The position numbers were made by a program, and so were the translations under genes. This document shows, in pieces, positions 21,635 through 30,600 of a stretch of DNA of 64,000 bases (within the stretch, counting starts at the first letter, position 1; the number at the start of each line of letters is the position of its first letter). Source of the stretch: Haliclona indistincta (lineage: Eukaryota; Porifera; Demospongiae; Haplosclerida; Chalinidae). Where the stretch lies: the NCBI GenBank assembly GCA_964017065.1, contig OZ024785.1, forward strand, positions 5,288,314 through 5,352,313, read 5' to 3'. The notes under the pieces were generated by a model. That model saw only the letters and a list, made by a program, of their open reading frames with translations. It was not told the DNA's origin and did no database searches.

Positions 21635-22138
21635 ATGGCTGCTGCTATTCGTGACGCTATCGAATCAGACGCCGAGTCTATCTGGCGAATTCACACCGAA
21701 TCCATCGCTAAAATATGTTCAACGCGCTACTCTCCTTCTGATATCGAGACGTGGGTACAGAGACAACAGCCAGAGAAGTATGTTCCCTTCATTCGTCAAG
21801 ACACTTTCATCGTAGCACAGACAACAACACAGACACTCCTGGGATTTGGGCACATGGGATCACGTGATGGCTGTAGCTCTTCCATGGAGATCAAAGGTCT
21901 ATATGTGTCTCCTGAAAGTGCTGGGAAAGGAATAGGGAAGATGTTGATGAGAGAATTGGAGAAGAGAGCTCGAGATCGTGGCTGTAAATTACTCGTATTA
22001 GCATCGTCCTTGAATGCTGTCGGATTTTATGAATCGTGTGGATTTTGTGTAACAAACCAATCTGGTAGTCACTGTGCTCAATGTACTAGTGGTCACCAGT
22101 CACTGCAATGTACTAATATGGAAAAAACTCTAGAATAA
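21635..22138 (+). CDS. GNAT-family N-acetyltransferase
   Basis: Predicted acetyl-CoA-dependent N-acetyltransferase; the acceptor is unknown. Single exon, 167 aa. The GNAT fold is clear: an N-terminal strand-helix (AIRDAIESDAESIWRIHTES), the acetyl-CoA pyrophosphate loop AGKGIGKMLM near residue 90-99 (the R/QxxGxG/A motif, with Ala-Gly-Lys in place of Arg/Gln), the preceding strand IKGLYVSPE, and motif B NAVGFYESCGF near 128-138. The last 25 residues are Cys/His/Ser-rich (HCAQCTSGHQSLQC), unusual for the family, and could be a small metal site. A 3' fragment of this gene recurs at 23925-24066. The start is the ATG just after a GGGGCGGGG box. Confidence 0.85.
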   Translation: MAAAIRDAIESDAESIWRIHTESIAKICSTRYSPSDIETWVQRQQPEKYVPFIRQDTFIVAQTTTQTLLGFGHMGSRDGCSSSMEIKGLYVSPESAGKGIGKMLMRELEKRARDRGCKLLVLASSLNAVGFYESCGFCVTNQSGSHCAQCTSGHQSLQCTNMEKTLE

Positions 22139-22208
22139 CTGTAACACAAAATGCTTGTTGTACACACTCAAATACTACTATAAAATACATTCATAGTTTT
22201 GATTTATG

Positions 22209-23295
22209 CTAATTTGGTAGTCCTTCATGGTCACAAGTGTATACTTGTGGAAACATAGGATCAGTGATGCCTTGCAAATTTTGGCGCCAAGCACAAGTTG
22301 GTTTGCAGCAGTCCATGGTGGTGGTTGTGCGTCCTTGACTCTGTAGCTCCATGTCTGGTCGGGGCAGTGGATAAGCTGTGTCTCCATTCTGGCGTATTCC
22401 TGTCACCTTGTAAAGATACTCTGGACACTGCACTCTAGCAAACTTGACACCAAAGTTGGCATGATATCCTCTTTGTATTGCAGTTGGACACCCATAGAGG
22501 AGTGTAGTATCTGCGAAATTGTTTGTGTTAGTCAGCTTAGAGCACTGATCAGCTGAGCGCACACCGCCACCATAACAGTTACCATCGGGCGTCCAAGCTG
22601 AAAAATCTCCCGTGAACTGAGGAGAATTGCAGTGACCACCTGAGCACACTCGACCATTCTGACAATCAGAGCTGCAAGCATCATATATTCCAAACCCTCC
22701 TCCTCCCATGAGAATATCAAACTGACCACTGGATACATCGCCGCCAGTGTTGACAGCTTGGACTATATACTTGCTGGGTGTTGGGGCACCACCATTGGTA
22801 ATCTCTAGCTGATAGCAGCTGCCACAGTCATGGATAGCTCCTATACCAGCTACAGCATACACAGCCCATGAGTTGTTATCAGCCTGAGCTGCATACTGCA
22901 TGTCAGGGCTGAGCAACATGAGATGAGGGCAGGACCATCCTATCTTACTGTCTCCTCCACCTCCGCAACCGCTCTCAGTGTTATAGTCAGCTCCTGATGA
23001 GGAGTCAGGGACTGGAGTGACCAGTCGAGAGCTGGTTTGCATGCCTGGCCATTTCCACAAGGACTGAGGCATGTTCAAGTCATGACCTAATGAAGAGTAG
23101 CATACTATCATCACCTTTCTAAGAATGGAGCAGTTTATACAGCTAGGTAACATGCCAGATTGCAAATACCAAGGGCAAGTGTCCCTAGGCTAAAATCGTG
23201 TTTTATTCTAACTTGCCTGCTGCTGTCTTTAAACCTCTTGTAAGCTCACACCCAACCAATAGGATCACCAGACTTAGACCATAGTTTAGCGCCAT
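22209..23295 (-). CDS. Secreted GH45-type endoglucanase, apparently circularly permuted, copy A
   Basis: Predicted secreted endo-beta-1,4-glucanase of glycoside hydrolase family 45. Exon 1 at 23250-23295 encodes a signal peptide (MALNYGLSLVILLVG); exon 2 at 22209-23086 joins in frame by GT-AG; 307 aa in all. In ordinary GH45 enzymes the TRYWDCCKPSC block with the first catalytic Asp is N-terminal. Here the order is SGCGGGG, then CGSCYQLEI, then NTGGDVSSGQFDILMGGG (the TGGD and general-acid Asp region), then FARVQCPEYL, and only then TTTTMDCCKPTCAW about 30 residues before the stop. All three Asp positions and most Cys are present. The alternative upstream frame starting at 23165 has no ATG in the sister copy, which favours the spliced model. 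It is convergent with GNAT. Confidence 0.8.
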
Positions 23296-23547
23296 AGTAC
23301 TGTACGCACAGTACGCTTACACTCAGCACTGCTCGAGGGCTCTGACACGTAGAGATTTTGATACGTCGACAATCTGACCGAATGGTTCGGTCCAGAATGA
23401 CGATCGGTCAAGCGGTAAGGTTCGACACGTGGCACACGTGCAAGCGTCTCTAAGATTGGCAGAACATTGACTCGATAGATCAAACAGACGGAGAAATCAC
23501 AACTTGAACAGCCTTCTAGGAGTAGTCTTTGACTTACTGCTTCGTTT

Positions 23548-23906
23548 GAACATCGCGCCATGGCAATAATAAGAAATTGAGACATTAAAATAGTCTACTT
23601 ATGCCACTACTGCAGGTCCAGGACTATGTGGTGATGTTAGTCTAGCGCGCTATGACCCTCTCCCACATCGGACCCGGGCTTTTTTTCTTTTTGCGGGAGA
23701 GGGTTATAGCGCGCTGGACTCAGCACGATGAGCATATTACTCCACCCAGTGGAGGGGACACGTCTCTTGATATGTCACTAAAAATTTAATTGCTGGACAA
23801 AATTGTTGCTCAAAAGGTGTATGTAAATTATACAGCTGCATTGCGCGAGTGTGTGATCATTTTCTCAGCTTCAAGCAGGCGGTGCGGTAAGGATGATGTG
23901 GGTGTA
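23548..23906 (+). pseudogene. Dead copy of the Ku80 5' end
   Basis: Matches 25510-25770 of the Ku80 gene: promoter, first coding exon and the start of the second exon. The start region has lost bases after ATGGC, stops follow, and a foldback insert interrupts it. Similarity ends at 'gatgtgggtgtaag', where a GNAT fragment begins. It is the by-product of the 1.9-kb tandem duplication. Confidence 0.8.
23643..23718. mobile_element. Small foldback (MITE-like) insert
   Basis: Inverted arms of 21 bp, 'agcgcgctatgaccctctccc' less its last base at the left and the complement at the right, differ at one position and flank a short T-rich loop. The insert is absent from the homologous Ku80 sequence at 25575-25595. 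It is too short to encode anything. Confidence 0.6.
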
Positions 23907-23924
23907 AGTAATGTAAATTTCTCA

Positions 23925-24066
23925 TATTAGCATCGTCCTTGAATGCTGTCGGATTTTATGAATTGTGTGGATTTTGTGTAACAAACCAATCTGGTAGTCA
24001 CTGTGCTCAATGTACTAGTGGTCACCAGTCACTGCAATGTACTAATATGGAAAAAAACTCTAGAAT
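23925..24066 (+). pseudogene. 3' fragment of the GNAT gene
   Basis: Nearly identical to 21985-22138: the last 45 or so codons, from VLASSLNAVGFYE to the stop region. An extra A near the end shifts the frame relative to the intact gene. It has no start and no acetyl-CoA loop. It begins exactly where the dead Ku80 fragment ends and so marks the duplication junction. Confidence 0.85.
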
Positions 24067-24134
24067 AACTGTAATACAAAAGCTTGTTGTACACACTCAA
24101 ATGCTACTATCAATATACATTCATAGTTTTGATA

Positions 24135-25224
24135 CTAATTTGGTAGTCCTTCATGGTCACAAGTGTATACTTGTGGAAACATAGGATCAGTGATGCCTTG
24201 CAAATTTTGGCGCCAAGCACAAGTTGGTTTGCAGCAGTCCATGGTAGTGGTTGTGCGTCCTTGATTCTGTAGCTCCATGTCTGGTCGGGGCAGTGGATAA
24301 GCTGTGTCTCCATTCTGGCGTATTCCTGTCACCTTGTAAAGATACTCTGGACACTGCACTCTAGCAAACTTGACACCAAAGTTAGTATGATATCTTCTTT
24401 CTATAGCAGTTGTACACCCATAGAGGAGTGTAGTATCTGCGAGACTGTTTGTGATTGTCAGATTTTTACACTGTTCAAGCAAGTGCACACCACCACTGTA
24501 GCAATTACCATCGGGAGTCCAAACTGAAAAATTTCCAGTGAACTGAGGTGCATTGCACTGACCACCTGAACATACTCGACCTTTCTTACAATCAGAGCTG
24601 CAGGCATCATATATTCCAAACCCTCCTCCTCCCATGAGAATGTCAAACTGACCACTGGATACATCGCCACCAGTGTTGACAGCTTGGACTATATACTTGC
24701 TGGGTGAGGGAATACTACCGCCATCGGTAATCTCTAGCTGATAGCAGCTGCCACAGTCATGGGTAGCCCCTATACCAGCTACAGCATACACAGCCCATGA
24801 GTTGTTATCAGCCTGAGCTGCATACTGCATGTCAGGACTGAGCAACATGAGATGAGGGCAGGACCATCCTATGTTACTGTCTCCTCCACCTCTGCAACTA
24901 CTAGTCGTGTTATAGTCAGCTCCTGATGAGGAGTCAGGGACTGGAGTGACCAGTCGAGACCTGGTCTGCACACCAGGCCATTTCCACAAGGACTGAGGCA
25001 TGTTGGGGTCAGGGTCTAATGAAGAGTAGCATACTATCATCACCTTTCTAACAATGGAGCAGTTTATACAGCTAGATATTATGCCAGATTGCAAATAGCA
25101 AGGGCAAGTGTCCCTATGCTAAAATCGTGTTTTATTCTAACTTGCCTGCTGCTGTCTTTAAACCTCTTGTAAGCTCACACCCAACCAATAAGATCACCAG
25201 ACTTAGACCATAGTTTAGCGCCAT
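24135..25224 (-). CDS. Secreted GH45-type endoglucanase, apparently circularly permuted, copy B
   Basis: Tandem copy of the upstream GH45 gene. Exon 1 at 25179-25224 (same 15-residue signal peptide), exon 2 at 24135-25015, 308 aa. The same permuted order is seen: SCRGGGD, CGSCYQLEI, NTGGDVSSGQFDILMGGG, FARVQCPEYL, then TTTTMDCCKPTCAW near the C terminus. Catalytic Asp residues are kept in all three blocks. Substitutions from copy A are spread through the protein (for example KKGRVCSGGQC versus QNGRVCSGGHC) with no frameshift and a one-codon length change, which suggests both copies have been under protein-level constraint. Its start codon is 292 bp from the Ku80 start, in divergent orientation. 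Confidence 0.8.
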
Positions 25225-25516
25225 AGTACTGTACGCACAGTACGCTTACACTCAACACTGCTCGAGGGCTCTGACACGTAGATTTGATACGTCGACAGTC
25301 TGACCGAATGGTTCGGTCCAGAAGGACGATCGGCCAAGCGGTACGGTTAGACACGTGCCACACGTGCACGTGTCTCCAAGGAAAGGGCGGGCTAGGCGGG
25401 CTCTCGGCAAAACATCGACTCGATAGATCGAACAGACAGAGAAATCACATCTTGAACTGCCTTCTAGGAGTAGCCTTTGACTTTCTTCTCCGTGTGAACC
25501 TTTTGAACACCGCGCC
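25225..25516. promoter_or_regulatory. Bidirectional promoter, GH45 copy B and Ku80
   Basis: The 292 bp between divergent start codons contains a short palindrome ('tactgtacgcacagtacg' at about 25227-25244), 'cacgtgccacacgtgcacgtg' E-box-like repeats near 25354 (21 bp including the flank), and no TATA box. The same region, without the Ku80 gene, is duplicated at 23296-23547. Confidence 0.5.
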
Positions 25517-26570
25517 ATGGCTAAGGTGCGCAATAATAAGAAAGAGACATTACTTATACCACTACTGCAGGACTATGTCGTGATGTGTATTGATGTTGGG
25601 CCCATGATGACCATGACTCCACCCAGTAGAGGGGACACGCCCCTTGATTTGTCACTGAAAATTGCTGGACAAATTGTTGCTCAAAAGGCATGTGTAAATT
25701 ATACAGCTGAATTGCACGCGAATGTGTGATTGTTTTCTCAGCTTCATGCAGGCGGTAAGGATGATGTGGGCGTGGTCTTATTTGGTACAGCAGACACCGA
25801 TCATAACCTGGACCAGAATGGGGACCAGTATCGCAACATCACCACATCATGGCAGCTAGTTCCTCCCTCTGTTGATCTCTTGGTCTATCTCAAGGACAAG
25901 GTCCAGCCAGGAACAGTGTCTGCTGACTGTATCCACATGCACTATGGTAGCATGATATAGTGTTTCAACTCAACCGAGTTATAAGAGAGCTAGCTATAGT
26001 GTTACACTCCTCATCTATATTATTATAGTTATTGATGCTATAGTGGTTTCCATGGATGCATTATCCCAAGCAACACAGTGAGTTGATGATGTTCAACGTA
26101 GTGTATATGTGAAACCATGGCAGCTGTATCTATAGCAGCTGTATCTATGGTAGCTAGTTAGAACTTAGTTATGAGTTTGTCGTAGTTGATGTTGGTGGTT
26201 CTGCTGTAGGAGTGCGAAGAAGATCGGACGCAAGGTGCTCTATCTGTTCACCAATGCAGCTTCAGAGTACAGCGACGATCAGCTGGACGGGATTGCTTCA
26301 GGACTCAAGCTCCAAGGGATAGAGCTGATTATAATGTGAGGGAAAGATGCTAGTTATGAACAGTTATGAAGATGCTATTTATGAACAGCAAATTGATTCT
26401 AGATCATAAACCATCGCATTATTAGTTGGGCATGGTCTCAATGCAACAGTAGTTATTATGTCCATAGCTGTAGATCTACAGTGTTCCATAATGTCTCTTA
26501 CTGTACATTACATGTTTTAATATTATTTTGTCATTCTCCCTCCCCTTTCTCTTTCTTTCTCTCTCTCTCA

Positions 26571-26644
<74 letters not shown>

Positions 26645-27571
26645 TCTCCCTTCCCCTTTCTCTCCTCTCTCTCTCTTTAGTGGTCCTGATCTACAGCTTG
26701 ATGATGATGATGATGATGATGATAACAGTGCTGGTGATGGTGGTAGAAGAAGGCAGAGAGGAAGACCTGGCCATGACGGGGGATGTTCTTCCTCTGAGGC
26801 TCTCAAGTCTGCACAACAAGAGGCTGGAGAGCAGTTGCTGACACGACTGGCACGAGAAGTAGATGGCGTGTCCTTCTCTTTTATGTGAGTCTATACCACA
26901 CCCACCAGCCACGCCTATTCATTATATTGGTGTAGGGAAGCTATGAACACGGCTGCCTTCATACGCAAAATTCCTAAGAAGCAGACAACACTGTTCTCAG
27001 GCTGTCTGGAGATTGGAACTAACTTGAAAATACCATGCAAGATATTCACTAAGGTACCTGTATTATCTTATTACAGCCTCCTATTGGTGATGGTATTTTA
27101 GACAATGGTTGAAAGACCTGCTACATGGAAGAAGCTCTCTGCAGTTAGCCAGTCCTCTGCTCAACCTGGTGACATGAAGGTATTGATAGACCGATCCTAC
27201 CATCTTCAAGACGAGGATGAGACTGAGGTGGACAAAGACAATGTTGCTAAAGGTGAACTGAGCTCTGCGCAACAGCTTCAAGACGTCCTCTCTCTCTTGT
27301 GTGCAGGCTATCGATACGGCAAGAGCCTCATACCGGTGTCTTCCACTGACGAGGAAGCTGTGAAAATGAATGCTCCTCGCGGCCTGTCGTTGCTCGGCTT
27401 TTCCAAACTATCCAATGTGAGGATGGATCTTGAATTTGTCTGTTATGCATCACTTGTGTGTTTCTGATAATATTATAGGTCAAACCACATTCTGTCATAG
27501 GGTCATCGGTGAAAGTAGTCGTAGCTAATCCTGATCACAAGGTTTGTGACTCTCCTAAGTACCATCTACTG

Positions 27572-27612
<41 letters not shown>

Positions 27613-30600
27613 CAGCTGCTGTATCAATGTCCGCCCTCATTCGCTCGATGTACGAGACTGAGTGTGTCGCCATCGTACGATATGTTTGGAGGAACAAAGC
27701 CGATCCTAAACTATGCATGCTACTACCGCACATCAAACCAGACCAAGAGGTATCGTCGAGTTGTTTATTGTTGTTTACAATTGTTGGTTTTGTTTGTAGT
27801 GCTTGTTGATGGTGCAGTTGCCCTTTATGGAGGATTTGAGACAATTCACGTTCACATCATTGACTGAAAATAACAAGCACAAACCATCAGGTATGTATCA
27901 CTGTATCAGTGTTAGTGCGTCACTGTATCAGTGTTAGCGTATCACTGCTGTCACATTATGTAGAGGGTCAGTTGAATGCGATAGACGGCCTAATTGATGG
28001 GATGGATCTAATGGAAGCTGATGTGTGAGTTAGTGTCCCATCTTGTCTAACCAGCTGACGTCTCTAATACAGCAATGCGGCTGGTGTTTCTTGTGAAGCA
28101 GTGAAGACCAAACTCATCAACAACCCAGTCATACAGCGTACTTTCCAGGTAACCTCTGCTAGCTGTCTAAACTGCTAACCAGCTTCTCCTAGTGCATTCA
28201 ATGCAGAGCTCTTGATAAGACAGCTGACTTACCCTCTATTGAACCAGCATTGGAAAGGTATAATAGACAAGACAATCTCAACAGCTGTACTTCATAGTCC
28301 ATGACACAACATTTGTACTTTATAGATGCCTTAATCCAAGTCAACAGTTACTTACTTCATGTAATCCTCAGATACTAAAAATTAAGGTAAAGAATAATTC
28401 ATTGGGGATTTTTCATTTTGTCTGATCGCCGCCACAGGACTTGTTTCCGTTGAATAAAGTAGAGAAAAAGAAGACCAATGCTGCTGCTGTAGCTGAAGCA
28501 TGGAAACAAAGGTGAGCATCACACCATCACACATCACATATGTCACACTGTCACATGAGTCACACCCTCACATATGTCACACCTCCACATGAGTCCTCAT
28601 TATGTCATACCCTCACATATTCCACACCTCACATTTGTCACACCCTCACATATGTCACACCCTCACATATGTCACACCTCACAACCCTCACATATGTCAC
28701 ACATGAGTCCTCATTATGTCACACCCTCACATATGTCACACATGAGTCCTCATTATGTCACACCTCACAACCCTCACATATGTCACACATAGTCTGGGGG
28801 CCCGCCCCTTTCGCAACGAGGAAAGGGTCTGGTAAAAACCGTACACAAAAGTCGTGTGACGGCACCTCATATAGTGCGCCCAATCAGGATGCAGTGCATA
28901 TCATTAATTACGTAATGACCACGTTTACGTAGGCGTCCTAACCGCTGTACCATGAGCAAGCCAAAGTGGAGTAATACAGAAATAAGATCGGCCGCAACAC
29001 AGGCAGCTAGAGAACTTGGATACGTGCTCAAGCCAAAACAAGAAGAAGCAGTTCTTGCTTTTGTTGGCGGACACGATGTCTTCGTATCGCTGCCCACGGG
29101 ATTTGGCAAGACGCTATGCTTTGCTGTGTTACCTTGGACGTTCGACCTGCTCAGAGGACTGGCTAAAAAGAGCATAGTGATTGTGGTGTCTCCTCTGAAC
29201 GCTCTAATGGAAAGCCAAGTGAAGACTTATCGGGAAAAGGGTGTTTCAGCAGCATGTGTCACGGGCCATTCCACAAGTTGTGATGAAGTAGGCTCCATTG
29301 TGGAAGGTTTGTGTCAGCTAGTGTTCTTCAGTCCTGAGTCACTTCTGTGCAAGAGAAAATGGAGAGAATTACTTCGTAGCTCGGTGTACAAGTCGAATGT
29401 TTTTGGTGTAGTCATTGATGAAGCCCACTGTGTCAAGAAATGGTAATTTATCATAATTGTTACTGTCACTGTTATTGACCGTGTTATATTTTTAATACAG
29501 GGGTAATCAGTTTAGGACAGAATTCTCAAGGTTGCATGAGGTTAGGAGTTTAATTCCTAAAGGTGTGAAAATGATGTCTTTGACGGCAACAGCAACATTG
29601 ACTACTCGCAATGAAGTCATGCGTATCCTTGGTATGGAAACTTCCAATTGCAAGCTGGTATCTGTCTGTCCTGCCAAATGTAATATCACCTATTGTGTGG
29701 AAGAGTTTCAGTCATTTGATTGCATCTTTGGTGGTATCTCTAAACTTCTTGAGCTAAAACAGCATGGTCGTACTATTGTGTTTTGCCCTACGATTCAAGA
29801 GTGCACTGATGTGTACATATATTTTAAACAATCTTTAGGATCTTCATTTCTGTGCCCTCCTGATGCTCCCGATAAATGTGAATACCGAGTAGTAGAAGTA
29901 TTCCATAGCTTACTAGAAGAGTCTCACAAGAGTAGAATTATATCAAGCTTTAGTGATTCGTCTTTTCCTCTTAGAGTCATAATTGCAACTGTGGCTTTTG
30001 GCATGGGCATTGATTTTCCTAACATTGACAAGATCATTCATTTTGGAGCCCCAGAGGACATTGACATGTACATTCAGGAAACTGGACGCGGCGGTCGTGA
30101 TGGTCGACAATGCCAAGCACTACTACTGTCTCGTAAGACTCGATTACATGTTGATGCTGAAATGCAGGCTTATTGTGAATTAAAAGCACCTTCTTGTAGA
30201 CGCGACTTTCTTTTTGGACAATATAATGATTACCAAAACAATTCTTTTTCTAAGTGTTTATGTTGTGATAATTGTCAATTAGTATGTAACTGTTGTATTT
30301 GCAATTTTTAAAGTTATGTGTGAAGATATTGCATGAATGTTCTATTTATTAGCCAATCGTTTGAAGTGACCCATCATCCATGTTATCAGTTTGTCTGGAT
30401 TGTGTACTAACAGTGTCTTGATGTTCTTGAAAGCTTTGTGCTGTCTCGACGGCTTCTGCTCAAAAACATGTGCTTGATTCAACTCTTGGAGAATAAGGTG
30501 CAAATCTTTGAGTGACTTTGGTTTCGAATGAACCCCAGATAGAGTAGCAATTGAATTTACTACATCAAACTGTTCAAGCACAGGATAAAGAGTACCAATT

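Noticed and set aside
23087..23165. Reading of the GH45 gene from 23165 without a first intron
   Set aside because: The apparent start is TTG and copy B has no ATG there. A signal-peptide exon at 23250-23295 splices in frame in both copies.
23286..23585. Minus-strand open frame with a similar frame at 25252-25533
   Set aside because: Both are antisense to the shared GH45/Ku80 promoter and 5' end. The two frames differ by indels that do not keep the protein, so they are not a conserved gene.
23640..23722. tRNA-derived SINE or tRNA gene
   Set aside because: Although 'agcgcgctggactca' looks tRNA-like, the two halves are simple inverted repeats and no cloverleaf with a T arm can be drawn.
26531..26806. 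Minus-strand Arg-Glu repeat frame
   Set aside because: It is antisense to the (TC)n tract and the poly-Asp exon of Ku80.
28952..30311. RecQ helicase as a host BLM/RECQL gene
   Set aside because: It lies wholly between the 66-bp terminal inverted repeats inside a Ku80 intron and lacks the long flanks of host RecQ genes.
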